The notes beneath the pieces are model-generated. The model searched no databases, was not told where the DNA came from, and worked only from the letters and a program-made list of their open reading frames with translations. 64,000 nt of DNA from Anaeromyces robustus (taxonomy: Eukaryota; Neocallimastigomycota; Neocallimastigomycetes; Neocallimastigales; Neocallimastigaceae), in assembly GCA_002104895.1 (NCBI GenBank), contig MCFG01000314.1, forward strand, positions 17,501-81,500. Direction: 5' to 3'. Every line of letters begins with the position of its first letter. Position 1 is the stretch's first letter. Shown here piece by piece: positions 1-18,977 of this stretch. The position numbers and the translations under genes were made by a program.

Positions 1-1045
1 TTTATAAGTAGTATGGAAAATTCATTTTTTTTTTTTTTATTTTTATTTTTTCTTAATAAACAACTTTTAATTTTTAGAGTTTCTTATGATATAATTTTAA
101 ATGTTGAAATTCTTATTTTGTAGTATAACTTTTTTTTCTATATTAAAGTTTTTTTATTATTTTTATATTTATAATTAGAATTATTTAAAATATATAAAAA
201 AACATTTATTTTGTTTTATAAAATTCTTTTCTATTTTTAACTTTTTTAAATGATGTATTATTCGAAATTAAAAACGAAAAAAAAAAAAAAAAAAAAAAAA
301 AATAGTCACTTTCCATTTTAATTGTGATTTATACATTTATAATATTTTTATAATCAAAATCAATAATAAAAAATTATCAAGTGTAATATTTTTATAATCA
401 AAATCAATAATAAAAAATTAAAAATAAATAATGAAAAAAAATTTTTTTTAATATATTTTAATTTTATGTAAAAAGATTTTTTTATACTAAAAAAAAAGAT
501 AAATAATAATAAAAAACATACATGAAAAAATTTTATACTAAAAAAAAAAACAAAAAGTATTTTTTTTCATTTTTTTTTTTTTTTTTTTTTTTTTTCTTTC
601 GTTTTTCTTCAAAAGTTTACTTCAAATAATTGTCAAATCATAATACATTTTATATGAAAAAAAATCTGAATATAATATTATTAATAGATTAATCCCCCTA
701 ATACATAATGATTTTTATTATCCATTTCGATAATTAATATTTTACTATGATAGAATAAAAAACTCGTATAATTAATTAAATAATTAATTTTTTTTTTTGA
801 ACTAAATTAAAACCTTTATGAAATATCGATTTGCCATAATATATTAATCATATAATATTTTTTGCATTATATATAGTATCAATATTTATTTTATCATGAT
901 ATTAATCAAACGACATGATAATAATTTAACATAATTCTTAATTTTATTTTTTTAATTATTTTATTTATTTATTTATTTATTTATTATTATTATTATTATT
1001 ATTTTATTATTATTATTGTTTTGATTCATTTATTTTATTTAATTT

Positions 1046-1085
<40 letters not shown>

Positions 1086-1456
1086 TATTTTTTTATTTCA
1101 GTTTGTTCTATATATATATATTTATTGTTTTCCTTTTTTTATTATTTTTATATTTTATTTTTTTAAATTTCGTTCATATATTAGAATTTTTTTTAATATT
1201 AAATATTGCATATATATATAATAATTTTATAAAATAGTAACTTTTATGTATTATTGATTTTTTATTATATATATATTTTTGATTAAAAAAAAAAAAAAAA
1301 AAAAAAAAAGATTTTATCTTAAATCATTTTTTTTTTAAAAATAAAATAAATATATATTATATATAAAAATTATGAATGATGTTATTGAATTAAAAAAAAA
1401 AAAAGAATGTTAAATATTATTATTATCATTATTATTAATTTTTGTTTTTATGGTGA
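1..1456. other. Intergenic AT-rich DNA
   Basis: No gene is visible. The stretch holds long A and T homopolymers, TTTA/TTA microsatellite around 960-1018, and a direct repeat of 36 bp (341-376 and 385-420, separated by 8 nt). The open frame at 1021-1221 is a translation of T-rich simple sequence and is not credible as a gene. Confidence 0.7.
341..420. repeat. 36-bp direct repeat, two copies
   Basis: Two identical 36-bp copies at 341-376 and 385-420 with an 8-nt spacer. They sit in non-coding DNA and look like a small local duplication; no function is suggested. Confidence 0.8.
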
Positions 1457-1803
1457 TTAACGAGATTTAGTTGTATTCTCAAGATCAACAGTGCTAACTA
1501 TTTTTCTTAATTCTTCACTACGTTTAGATATTGATGCAAAGAATTCTTTAGCATCTTCTGCCATACGTTGTTCATGTTCATATTCTTCACGCTTTTTTAT
1601 TGTTGATTCGAATGTTTTTGAGAATTGGTTATGGAAATCCCATAAAACTACACGTAATGATCTTCTGGTATTCTTTGAAATACGGTCAACATTATTATCA
1701 ACGTATTCGATAGTACGTAAATGATTACGTACTTTCTGTGTAACATTATGTTCAATAGTAGATTTCATATTAGATATAGCAAAAGTTAAAGAACCTAAGC
1801 CTA

Positions 1804-1838
<35 letters not shown>

Positions 1839-4170
1839 AATATGTAATATATATTATTAGTATTATTTAATAATTTAAATCATATTATAAAATTGAATAT
1901 TAATAAACATAATGTATGATATTTACCAGCAATACCCAAAACGATAAAGCCTGCTTTAGCAATATTTTCTATACCAATGCGGTTACCAACGCTTATAAGT
2001 TGTCCAGCTAATTTATGATATCCATATATACCTGATGCTAACATAGCGAAACTTGGTAAATAATCTTTAACTAATTCTAATTGGTCTTCTAAATCAAAGA
2101 AATCTGAAAATTCAAGACTTATAGCTTTAACTATATTTTTATTGTCACCAGTTTCTCCAACTTTTGGAGCTAAATATTCTTCATCTCCCATTATTGAATC
2201 AACATTTGCTGGATCTAATACAGAAGTAATAGATTCATCAATTTCAACATCTTTAATCATGTTTTTAACATGTTCAATACATTCAGAAGCAGATTTTTGT
2301 CCGTATTTTGCACAATATCTAGCTCTTTTAGCAGCTAATTGATATAAGTGATTTCTAAGTTCATTTGCATATTTCCATGCATAAATAAAACCATTGTATT
2401 CAACTTCTAATGAATATCTTTCTAAATCTTTAACGAATCTACTTAAATAGTCTTTTGTATAAGCTTGAACTTTACTGCTAGTAGAATCAATAATTTTATC
2501 AATATCATCAGAAACTTCTTCTTTGACATTCTTTAAATTATAATAATTTGGCATTTCACCATCTATTTTTTCTTGAATTGATCTTATTTTTTCCATTTCT
2601 AATTGTTTATTATATTCAGATATATATTTAATATCTTTTAAAACATTTTCTAAATAAACTTTAGCTGGATTTAATTTTGACTTACATCTTTTTTCTAAAA
2701 TAAATGTTCTTAAACATTGTTCGAGATCATCAAATTCCTTGGTGCCATGATTTCCTTTTTTATGTTCTTGAAGAGTTCTTTTTGCACTGACAAAATGAAC
2801 TAAATTATCTGCATCAGCATATGTTTTTGGCGATATTTTTTCAATTTGAGATAATATATCACGTTTACATCTTTCTGGTTCTTCAATTTGATCAAAACGA
2901 TTAATAACAATAAATATATATCCTTTTTCTTTACCGGCATTTGTTAAAAATTGTTTTCCCTTTTTAATTTAATAGTAATGAATATTTTATATAATAATTT
3001 ATAATTAAATTCATAAATTACAACAAATAGTTTATATTTTAATATGTATAATACATTATAAAATATTAATATTTTTGTAAGATATTAAGTAATTTATTAA
3101 GTATTTATATTTTTATAAAACATTTAATAAATAATTCATTAAATTTATTATATATATATTATAAATTGATTTTAATATTTTATACTTACTGAAAGAGTGA
3201 AATGATTTTCAGCATTAACCATAAATACAATAACATCAATTTCTTCTTGTTGTGCAAATAAAGCTGTCGTTTTAATAGAATCAATATTAAGACCTGGTGA
3301 ATCAATTAAACTAATATCGACAACGCCATTATTTAATAGACTTTCTTCTGCTGTACGATCATCTTGACAATAAATTTTAAATAATTGGTATTGATGAGCA
3401 TTTTCTGTGATTACTTGTTTTAAATGGTCAAGTTCAAAACGAGTAAAGGTGGATGGGTCTTCGCGATTATAAGCTTCTGGGTCATCAATAGCGTGAACTT
3501 CTTCAATACCATCATTATTTTTAGCGTCAATAACTTCACAAAAACCAGCAGTACATGGCTGTTGGTCTTGTGGAACAACTGATTTTCTTAAAACAGCATT
3601 AACAAAAGTACTTTTACCAGCATTAAGATCTCCAGTAATTAAGACTTTAGAACTAGTATCAGAAATTCTCATATATAATTTTTCTAAATGACGAGTACTT
3701 TCTAGTATTTTACTATCTAAATGAGCAATAATAGCATTATCCCAAGCTGTAACCATTGAATCTTCATAATTTTCAACTTTTAAGTTTAAACGAAGAATTT
3801 CAAGATTATCATCTTCAAAATCAACAGTATTATCTTCTAAATTTTTCTTGTTTGAATCATCAACTGATCTACTTTTATTTTCATCATGATCTTTGACTGG
3901 ATATTGAATTGGCCAATTATTATGATTGGCTCTCATGTTAGTTAATAATGTTTTAGTTCCATTAATTAAACTAAGTAATAAATTACGTTTTTCCATAAAA
4001 GCATCTTGAATTGTTTTTTCATTAGATTTTTCATTTGCAGTCAAGTCAGTTACAGATTCTGAAGCAAATTTTGAATCAATTCTAACAATTGGCTTTTCTT
4101 CAATATTTTCTTGATTCTTTATTTCTTCAAATGAAGAAATGTTTTCTTCTGTTTTAATTTGTTGTTGCAT
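1457..4170 (-). CDS. FZO1: Fzo1-like mitofusin GTPase
   Basis: A dynamin-superfamily GTPase of the Fzo1/mitofusin type, which in other fungi sits in the mitochondrial outer membrane and drives membrane fusion. I read three exons on the minus strand: 4170-3190, 2959-1927 and 1800-1457, giving 785 residues (yeast Fzo1 has about 855). All GTPase motifs are visible: P-loop GDLNAGKST at residues 180-188, the switch I Thr in QPCT (T207), DSPG at 290-293, NRFD at 347-350 and an SAK motif after FV. The phrase NDGIEEVHAI after switch I is typical of fungal Fzo1. Two hydrophobic stretches split by a short polar loop lie across the exon 2/3 border, followed by a C-terminal amphipathic region resembling HR2. 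The start is the first Met before an in-frame stop. If the host is an anaerobic fungus, the target membrane would be the hydrogenosome; that part is inference. Confidence 0.9.
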
Positions 4171-5780
4171 CTTTATATTACTTTTCTTTAAATTTATACT
4201 TTTTTTTTTTATTTTTTTTACCTCTTCCCTATATATTTTAATTAAAATTTAGAATTACCTAAAATTAAAATTTATATTGATTAATTGATTTTATTTTATA
4301 ATAATAATAATAATAATAACAAATTAAATAAAAAAAGTAAAAATTTTATTAATATTAAAGATTATTTTAAATATAATATCAATTCGTTTTTTATTATTAA
4401 TAATATTTATTATTATTATTATTATCTTTTTTTTTTTTTTTTAAAAAAAATAAATCTATTGATTTAATTTTTTTTAAAAAAAGATTATACTTAATAAAAT
4501 AAAAAAAATAACGACAAAAGCAACAATCAAAGGGAAAACGAAAAAAAAAATTATTATAAATGATTAATTATCATAAGCTTATAATTATTTTATAATAATT
4601 TAATTATAGAATTTATAGATTTTTTTTAATTTTGTATATCTTTTCTTTTCATAATATTAATATAAAAGAATGTATTGTAATATAATTTATAATATATTAA
4701 TATATTTAATTGGAGTAAATATAATAAATCATTATTTAATAATATATATAAATTTCGGTTACATATATATATATACATATATTAATAATATATTAAAATA
4801 AATTAAATAATTTAAAAATAAATTAAATAAATATAATATATTTAAACTAATAGAATCAATTGTTTATATAATATATTACAATATAATGTAATATATTGAA
4901 TAATATTTTGGTATGTCATTTTCATTAATGTTTTTTATTATGTAATTATAAGCAAAAAAATATTATATTATAATATTTTTTTTTTAATTATAAAATATTT
5001 ATGTTTTTAGTTAATAAATTATAATTGTAATAATAATAATATTACTTCTATTAGTATGTCACAAAAAATGTGGAATATGGTAATTATAAAAAATATTTTT
5101 ATACCATAAGGGGTTAATATTTTATAGAATAATGTATTTGAAATAATTGTTTTTGATATGATTGGCTAACATAATACAAATACATATGAAATTGTTTTAG
5201 TAAAAAGTCTTTTTCACAAGAAGAATAAAGGATTAAAAATATAAAGTATAGGAGGTAATTATAGATAATATGTAATAATAAATAATTGCTAGTAAAAAAT
5301 TTTACAAAATAATAAAATTATAATATTTTTATTCTATTATTTTATTATTACTATATTTATATTTATATATTAATAAATTAGGTTTATAATATTTATTATA
5401 AAATTATTCATATTTTAAATTATTTATTGTAATGAACTATTTAGCTATTTAGATTATTAATAATATTTTTATATTTAGGGTATTAAATTAGTATTTGAAA
5501 TGTTTTTTTTTTTTTTTTTTTTTTTTTATCAAAATAAATATTATAAAAGTTAAATGTTAAAATAATAATATATAAGTTAAATTAAGGAATATATATTATA
5601 GTATATTTTATATACATTTAATTGAATTGTTAATAATATTTCAAATTTAATCTAAAGATTAAAATATTTAAATCATTAAATATTCAAAAATAATAAATAA
5701 ATATACAGTAATTAATAATAATTAAAATAACTTAAACTTTATTAAATAAATAAATAATAAAAAATAAATTAATAAATTAA

Positions 5781-5863
<83 letters not shown>

Positions 5864-5868
5864 ATAGA

Positions 5869-5923
<55 letters not shown>

Positions 5924-5924
5924 A
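5781..5924. repeat. (AAAT)n microsatellite
   Basis: About 36 tetranucleotide units with a single G interruption near 5867. Non-coding. Confidence 0.85.
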
Positions 5925-6839
5925 TATAAAAAATATATACATAAATAAATAATAAACAGATAAATTTATTAGTAATTATTAATAATAGTAATTATTAATA
6001 ATTAGTATTAATAAACAGTATTCTTAATTAAAATATTTAATATATAAAATAAATATTATCAAGTATTTTTAAAAAAAGTTAAATTATATAATTAATATAT
6101 TTTTATTAATTTTTTTTCAGTTATTATTTCTATTTGGATTTTTCTATTATATATATTTACTTAATATATATTTTCAAATATTTCTTCTTAATAATATTAT
6201 ATATAATTTATATTATTTATTTTATATATAGTTAGTTCATCCATTTAAACAATAATATCATTACATATTTATTATTTAAATTTTGAGCTTATTATAAATA
6301 GTTTTGTTTATTTTTTTTTAAATATATACTTGAATATATATTTTATTCTTCTTAAAATATAAAAGAAATAAATAGAACTAAAGATAAAATTATTAATTAG
6401 TTATATTAATAATTCTTTTTTTATTTTTTAAAGATAATTATATGAAGATTTGTTTTAGTTAAACAAAAATATAATTATCTATACTTTCATTATCATTGTA
6501 TTATATATATTATAATTCTAATTTTTGTATGATAAATTTTGAACTTTATAGATAGAATTTATCTATTATTTTTGATATATTAGCATTTAATATTTTATTT
6601 GCTCATACCTTATTATACTTAATTTGTTTATTGTAAATATCAAAATATTTAAATAATTTATTTTAAAACACTACAATTATTTAAATACTTTATAATAAGT
6701 ATTTTATGTAAATATTAATAAATAAAAATAATATATATTATTTATCAATTATAAACAAAGTAAAATTTTACATTAGCTAATTTTAATTATATACATAATA
6801 GAAACAAAAGATATTATATTTTTAAAAAAATATATAAAA

Positions 6840-6840
<1 letters not shown>

Positions 6841-6904
<64 letters not shown>

Positions 6905-6966
6905 GAAATAATAATAATAATAATAAAAGTAATAATAATAATAATAATAAAAGTAATAATAATAAT
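6841..6966. repeat. (AAT)n microsatellite
   Basis: Trinucleotide tract with a few AAAG-type interruptions. The minus-strand open frame over it is poly-Ile and is spurious. Confidence 0.85.
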
Positions 6967-7449
6967 ATATATATCATTGAAACTTATATATTTCAACATT
7001 TATACTTTTAATAATATGTATATATTTCTTTTATCTTATACCCATTACTTGTAACTTTGAATTTGAAAAAATAATATTTTTGTTTTTTTTATTATTATTG
7101 ATAGTTTAAAATTATAATATAAAAAGAATACTTTTTTTTACTATAATTAAAATTACTTTTTTTTTAAACTATAATATATTTTTATTATATTTATTATCAT
7201 TATATTTTCTAACAGTGTATATCTATTAATTCATAAATATAAATGGATACTCTTTAATTTAGATATAAAGACATTAATATATATTTATTTAAAAATAATA
7301 AATAATGAAACAGCCTTTTTATAGAGTTTGCCGTTTGTAGAAAAGGATATCTTTTTTTTTAATTGTTTATAATTTTTTCTTTTTTTCTTTCTTATTATTA
7401 TTTTTATTTTATTAAAAACAATTATTGTACTATTTTATTTGGAAAAAAA

Positions 7450-11579
<4,130 letters not shown>

Positions 11580-13069
11580 ATATATTTATGTAATTAAAAT
11601 TAATAAATTAACAAAAAATAAAATAAAATAAGATAAAATAAAATACAATTAAATAAAATACAATTAAATAAAATATAAAAAAAAAATAAAATTAAATAAA
11701 TAAATAATAATATATAAATCTGTAATAATAAAATATTAAAAAAATAATGACAATAGCCATAAGTATTTATATATTATAAATAAAAAAAAGTTAAAATAAT
11801 AAGGTATTATTAGAGATTTATATATAATATATGTTTAATTAATTTTATTAAAATTTTTTGAAATTTTATTAAGCATTTATGAATTAAGTATTTTATTATT
11901 ATTATTAATATGTCCAATTTTTGAATTATAACATAAATCATAAAATTTTAATGAAATTATCAATTTTATTCTATTATTTATTTAATGTTATTTTTTTTAT
12001 TTTCTGTTAAAAAAAAGAAAAAAAAAACAATAAATGAATAAATAGATAAATAAATAAATAAATAAATTAATCTCATTATTCATAATTATGCAAATATTAC
12101 GGATGAAATAAATTCAGATTGCGGCAGTTAAAAAAATTGATATATTAATATTTATTGATATAAGTTCAATAGTTTTTTAGAAGATTAAATTTTTTTTTTT
12201 ATTATATTATATAAAAAATATATTATTATTTGATATTTTAGAATTTTTATATATTATAAATAATTTATATAATTTATCATATATTATAATATATTTTGCC
12301 AATATTTTTAGATATATTTTAAATCAAAATAAAAAAATCAAAATAAAAAAATTTGAATTGAGTAGATTATATATTAATATATTATGAAATTTATAATAAA
12401 TATAATAAATATTTTAAACTTTAAATATATATATTTTAAAATATTGATTTATATATGGTTGTTTGTTTATTACTGGCTATTAATTATATTATAATTATAT
12501 TATAGGTTCATTTAAGTTTATACTTTATATATATATATATATTTTTTTTTTTATTTTTTTTTTATTTTTCCACATAAAATCTTAAAAAGACAAATAACAA
12601 ATTAAAGTAAGTTAAAAGATTTTGAATAAATGAATTATAATAATTACAATAATAAAGTGGGATATAAATGAATTATAATATGATTATTTTTTTTATTTAA
12701 CTATTTTTTAATTAGATTTGCCATACTTTTTATATAAACATTTAATATTAATTTTTTTTTTTTTATACAATATAACTAACATTAGTTACTTTAGAATATA
12801 TATATAATTTGTATAATTTGAATATTAATTGAATTTATAATTTAAATAAAGCAATATTAATATCAAGTATCAAACAAAATAAATAAATTATTCAAATATA
12901 AATTTGAAGATTACTATACAGTGTAAAGAATCAAATAAAATCAAATAAAATCAAAAACAAAACAAAACAAAACAAAACTAAGTAAAACAAAACAAAGCAA
13001 ATAAAATCCAATAATATAAAATCAAATAATAAATAAAATAAAATAAAATAAAATAAAATAAAATAAATA
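11580..13069. other. Intergenic AT-rich DNA
   Basis: No gene seen. A- and T-rich tracts, with AAAAT and AAAAC pentamer repeats between about 12940 and 13066 running up to the start codon of the next gene. Confidence 0.65.
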
Positions 13070-14874
13070 ATGGCAAGTAATAACAATAACGAACTTTATA
13101 CAGGAAATATGTCTACTCAAGGTGGTTCAAACTCAAGTATTAATGAAACAGATAATACTGGATTTATTGGTATAAATGTTCCATTACTTTCAAATGATAC
13201 CATTAGACAAATTAGAGAAAAAAGATTCTCAATGATAAAACCATGGTCAGACTTTTTTGATAAGGTAGAGTTTAGAATGTATTTTTTTTATTATTTTTAA
13301 ATTATGAATAACAAATGATAGTGATAAACAATAAATGAATGATAAATTATAATAGTAAATTAAACATATAAATAAGTAAAAAATAATAAATAATAAATAA
13401 TAAATAATAAATAATAAATAATAAATAATAAATAATAAATAATAAATAAAAAATAGTAAATAATAAATAATAAATAATAGGTAATAAATAATTAATAATA
13501 AATAATAAGTAATAAATAATAAGTAATAAATAATAAATAATTAATAATAAATAATAAATAATAAATAATAAATAATAAATAATAAATAATTAATAATTAA
13601 TAATTAATAATTAATAATTAATAATTAATAATTAATAATTAATAATTAATAATTAATAATTAATTAATAATAAATAATAAATAATAAATAATAAATAATA
13701 AATAATAAATAATAAATAATAAACAATAAGTAATAAATAATAAATAATAAATAATGAATAATGAATAATAAATAATTAAATGATTAAATAATTAAATAAT
13801 TAAATAATTAAATAATTAAATAATTAAATAATTAAATAATTAAATAATTAAATAATTAAATAATTAAATAATTAAATAATTAAATAATTAAATAATTAAA
13901 TAATTAAATAATTAAATAATTAAATAATTAAATAATTAAATAATTAAATAATTAAATAATTAAATAATTAAATAATTAAATAATTAAATAATTAAATAAT
14001 TAAATAATTAAATAATTAAATAATTAAATAATTAAATAATTAAATAATAACTAATAATAATTAAAAATAATAGAGAATAAATAAAAAAAACTAATAATTA
14101 TTAATTGAAATTTTAATTTAAAATTGATAGAATCGTATATCTAGACCTAAGGATTTTTCAGATATTACTAAAAGAGTTAGCCATAATGTAGTCTATTTCC
14201 AAGCTAATTACTTGGTTATTGTTCTTATTTTATTAGTTTATATTATGATTACTAATTTATTATTACTTTTATCAGTCGTTGTTATTGGGTAAGATATAAT
14301 AAAAATAATTATATACAATAATTAATTTTGTTATTAATTAGTAATATATATATTTATTATTTTTATTATTATTTATTATTTTTATTATTATTATTTTGTA
14401 AATATTTAAGTGCTGGATTTTATTATGTAAGTAAAATGCCAGCAAATGAACCTGTATCTTTCTTTGGTGGTAGATTTGTTGCAGATCAAAAGAAATTATA
14501 TATTATTTTAGGAATATGTAAGTAGATAGTTTATAGAATATATATCATTTGAAATAAATAAAAACTTATCAGTTTATTAAATGGTTCTTATAAATATTAT
14601 AATTATTACAAATATTAATGTATAATATAGTGAGTCTTATATTATTGTATTTATCAAGTGGTGGTAGTGCTTTATTCTGGATAGGTAATTTTTTTTTTAA
14701 TATATTTTATTTTATATATATTATATTTTATTATTACGTAATTTAATTAATTTTATATTATTTCTATCATTATTTAATTTAAATACTTTAGTTGGTGTAA
14801 GCTCTACTATTATTTTAATTCATGCATCATTTTTAGAACCAAGTATTGAAAGTGAATTTGCTGAAACTGTTTAA
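13070..14874 (+). CDS. YIP3: PRA1/Yip3-family prenylated Rab acceptor
   Basis: A small multi-spanning membrane protein of the PRA1 family (yeast Yip3), which binds prenylated Rab GTPases and works in ER-Golgi traffic. Five exons (13070-13264, 14131-14288, 14411-14517, 14631-14684, 14792-14874) give 198 residues, the usual size. The polar N-terminus ends in the family-like segment RPKDFSD, followed by NVVYFQANYLV, then two hydrophobic hairpins: one ending in VVVIGAGFYYVSKM, the second spanning ILSLILLYLSSGG to SSTIILIHASF. This order (N-x-x-Y-F-x-x-N-Y, then paired membrane hairpins) is the family hallmark. The first intron is 866 nt and almost entirely microsatellite, far longer than the other introns here. 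Start chosen at the first ATG after the pentamer-rich leader. Confidence 0.88.
13380..14045. repeat. Compound microsatellite filling PRA1 intron 1
   Basis: Successive blocks: a 7-bp AAATAAT-type repeat (from about 13380), an AATTAAT-type block (about 13575-13665), the 7-bp type again, then an 8-bp repeat AATTAAAT (about 13770-14045, over 30 units). All lie within the first intron of the PRA1 gene. Confidence 0.85.
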
Positions 14875-16095
14875 TTTATAGAATTAAATACTGATAATTA
14901 ATTTTATTTAGTAATTTATAGAATTAAAATAAAAATAAAAATAATAATAAATAACAAAAAAACTAAATAATATATCAATAAAATATATATCAATAAATAA
15001 TTATAAATAAATAAAATAAAATAAATAAATAAATTAATAAATAAACATATGAATAACTAAATAATTAAATAACTAATTAATCAATAATAGATTAATCATA
15101 AATTATAAGATATTAATATAAATATTATTATTAATATTTATGATACATGTCATAAATATTTTAGATATTATTATTTATTATTTTTTTTTTATCATAAAAT
15201 AAAATAAAAAACTTATTATCATATAAACTATTATATCATAGATATATTATTGATATTTTCATATAGTTTTTTTTTTTTACTTGATTTAAATATTATTCTA
15301 GACTTTAGAATAAAAAAATATTAATTATTTAAATTATAATAAATTATTTAAAATATATATGTATAAAAAAATCGATCAATTGACTACCTTATTTTTGGTT
15401 TCAATTGATAAATATTTAATTATTTTGAAAGATATCATCCAATTATTTTATGGTTGTATATATTTAATAAATTATCCATGTAACTTTTTTTTTTTTTTTT
15501 TTTTTTTTTTACCATAATGTATTTTTAACAATTAAATGTTTATATATAAGATACATTCACTTTTTTTATGTGGATATTTTATTAAAAAAAAAAAAAAAAA
15601 AAAAAAAATTTTTTTATCACTATAGATAGAATTTAATTGAAATAATAGATAAATTTTCTATTTTTTTTGGTTGGTGAGAATTCTTTAATATAGTTAATTG
15701 TTATTCTGAAGCTTTAATATAGTTAATTGTTATTAAGTTATTTATTTTTAATTCTAATGGTAATTTAGTTGAAATAAAATATTTAAATAATTTAATTAAA
15801 TAAATATTCAAATTTCTTCTTTTAGTTATAACACTTTTTAAAGAATGGTTTAAATTTAATATAAAATATAAATGGAGACCGGTAATAATTATTTTTTAAA
15901 TTTCTTATCTCTGGTTATCTTCGAATTGAAAAATTTTATCTTTAATTCTTGAACTTTTTAATTTAATATTAGGAAAATAATTAATTCTTCTTGATATTTA
16001 ATGTTACAAAAAAAAAAAAAAAAAAAAAAAAGGAAAAAGAAAACACGTCAAAAAAAAAGAGGAATAACAATTAAAATAAAATTTATAATTTTTGC

Positions 16096-16126
<31 letters not shown>

Positions 16127-16329
16127 TTTCATATCATGTTTTTTATTATTTTATTTTTTTATTTATTATTTACTTTTTTTTTTTAAAAAAATATGGAAGA
16201 AATAAATTATAATAAGTATTAAATAAATATGAAAAAAGTATATACATACTTTTTTAATTATATAAAATTATTATATTATTATTTGACAATATTATAATAT
16301 TGAAGGTTTTTTTTTTTTATTTTTTCATT

Positions 16330-16380
<51 letters not shown>

Positions 16381-16792
16381 TGGTTATGGTTATTATAACT
16401 CTTTATATAAATATAACCAATGTAATTTATTTTTAAAATAAGTTAAATTATTTAATATTTTTTTAATTTTTAGTAATAAATATTTTACATAAAAATTAAA
16501 AATTGAAAAAATTAAATAAAAACAAAACAAAACAAAACAAAAAGATATTATATTATTTTATTTCTATTTTATCTCTATTTTGTATCTATTTTGTTTATAT
16601 TTTATTTTTATTATTTTTTTATTATAACATTATTATTATTATTAATAATATTATTATTGGTATTTGGGTATTAATAATTTATTACTATTATATGAATTTA
16701 TATTTTTCATGAATAGTATTATTATTATTATTGTTTTGTGTACCTATATGGTATATGGTATCAGCATAAGGTATAGCATTATTGCATTTATC
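14875..16792. other. Intergenic AT-rich DNA
   Basis: No gene is supported. Poly-T (15487-15510) and poly-A (15584-15607) tracts and an ATT microsatellite (about 16340-16380). Open frames at 16001-16186 and 16503-16712 are composition artefacts (poly-Lys then poly-Ile/Phe). Confidence 0.65.
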
Positions 16793-17889
16793 TTATTTAC
16801 TTTCATCAATTATTAGATAGTGAAGGTTATTGTTATTATTATTATTATTATTATTATTGTTGTTGTTGTTGTTGTTGTTGTTGTTATTGTGGTTATTGCG
16901 ATTATTATAATATGATATAAGATTATTAGTAGTGTCAGTATCAGTACAAGGAATAGCATTATAAATATTATAAGTGTTATTGAATTTATTTGATTTAGTA
17001 TCTTTAGTTGTTCTATTATAATTATTTTGATTATTATAATAAGACAAAAGATTCGTGACTCTTTCATTAAAAGAGGCATCGTTGTTTTTATTGGATACCA
17101 TTTTCATTACTCTTTCTCTAAGAATTGAATCATTAAAGATAATATTAAATAATGAACTATAAACTGTTGATGATAAATTAGTATCAGTTTCTGTATTAGT
17201 AATAGTATTGTTATTGTCATTGTTATTGTTATTTATATTATCTAAATTTATGTTGATGATATTGCTAAGTACTTGATCATTCATAAGAGTATTAATTAAG
17301 TCTTCATCAGTATATGGTGGTGGTATATCATCAGGTTCAACAGGAGTATTAAGACTTCCAGAAAAATCATTGATTTCAATAGAATGATTATCAACTTGTT
17401 CATTATTTGGTGCTAATAAATGTTTAGTACTTATACTTTTTGAATCTATTGTATTTGAATTATTTCTTACAACAATTTCTATATCTTTTTCAGTTTCTAT
17501 ATCTTTTGGTTTTTGTTTTTTCAACGTGATAAAAATGTTATTATTACGAATACAAAAAATATATAGAAGGACTGCACCAATAAACACGAATATCACAGGG
17601 AGTATTATAATTAATAAGGGATGTATTGTATTATTTTTTGAGATACTGTTGGTGGTTTTGGAAGTATTATTTGGAGGAGAATTAGGTATTGAAGTCATGA
17701 TGGTAGTAGCTATTGGACTACCATTACTTTGAGTTATTGTAACTGTAATAGTATTGACATTCTGACTTGTTAATGATGTAGGAGTTTGATTGTTTATTGA
17801 GGTATTCACAACTACAACTTTTGTTGGAAAAGAATTTATACCTTTAGTAGTTTGTTTAAGATTAGTATTATTATTAACTACAGCACCAG

Positions 17890-17950
<61 letters not shown>

Positions 17951-18391
17951 TTTATTATTATTATTAATTTTATTATTATTATTATTATTATTATTGTTGT
18001 TGTTGTTGCTTTTGTTGTTATTTTTATTATTATTATTATTATTTGATTTACCGAGTTCTGAAAAATTATTATTACATTTATCGCGAAATGACATAAAATT
18101 ACTAAATTTACTTTTTAAATTATTCATAAATTCTTTATTTTCATCATCATGATTACATTCATCTAATTCAATATAAAGAGGAGAATTGCTTACATTATAA
18201 CATTCGTCCATAGAACATATACTATAATCATTGGTATGATCTATACATTTCATATCACTTTTTCCATTACTAGAACTGACATATTTATTATATGCTGAAG
18301 AACAGTTATCTGTTACACCTAATGATGAATGTACTATTACAGAAATAAAATAAAGAGAAAAATATAATATATATTTCTTAAAAAATTCCAT
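16793..18391 (-). CDS. Type I membrane protein with poly-Asn ectodomain and PPPY motif
   Basis: A single-exon gene of 532 residues; family not recognised. Residues 1-25 look like a signal peptide (FFKKYILYFSLYFISVIVHS). A short Cys-bearing domain follows (about seven Cys before residue 110), then a long Asn/Lys and Ser/Thr-rich stalk, a transmembrane segment around 257-280 (LLIIILPVIFVFIGAVLLYI), and a cytosolic tail beginning CIRNNN. The tail contains PPPYTDEDLINTLMND near residue 355; PPPY is the consensus ligand for WW domains such as those of Nedd4/Rsp5 ubiquitin ligases. The tail ends in another Asn tract. A decayed relative lies upstream at 19604-21360 in the same orientation. Inference: a surface or vacuole-sorted membrane protein of an expanded family. 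Confidence 0.75.
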
Positions 18392-18509
18392 TTTTTTTTC
18401 ATTATTTTTTCATTATTATTACATTTTATTGATACTTTTTTTAGTTAAATATTTGTTTACATTTATATTGTTCTTTCATATTTTTCAGTTTTTTTTTTTT
18501 TTTTAAAAA

Positions 18510-18541
<32 letters not shown>

Positions 18542-18777
18542 ATTTTATTTTTAGTTCATTTGTGTTACATTAATTTTATTATTTTTATTTTATTTTTAAT
18601 ATATAATTTTTAATTTTTTAAATTTTTTAAAGACTAGATTTGTAAAATAAGAATAAAAAATGTTAAGGGTTTTTGTCCAAAAAAAAAAATAATATAATCA
18701 TATGTTTATTAAAAGCTTAATTATTAAAATTTTAATTAATGTTTGAAATTTTGTAGCTTTGCTTAATTAATTTTTAT

Positions 18778-18817
<40 letters not shown>

Positions 18818-18938
18818 TGAGACACAAACATAACCTTATTAAAATTATAAACTTTATATATTCTTATCATAGAAAGTCAAAAAAAAAAAAGAATTAATGA
18901 TATTAATTATCAATATTTAATAGTAATATTTAATATTG

Positions 18939-18977
<39 letters not shown>

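Larger units (their letters stand above)
4171..7449. other. Intergenic AT-rich DNA with microsatellites
   Basis: About 3.3 kb between divergently transcribed genes, so promoters of both should lie at its ends, but no motif stands out from the AT background. It contains a long AAAT tetranucleotide tract (about 5781-5924) and an AAT tract (about 6843-6966). No coding or RNA gene is seen. Confidence 0.65.

Noticed and set aside
17790-18152. Poly-Leu open frame antisense to the PPPY membrane-protein gene
   Set aside because: Shadow of the Asn-rich coding sequence, which has a signal peptide, membrane segment and proper start.
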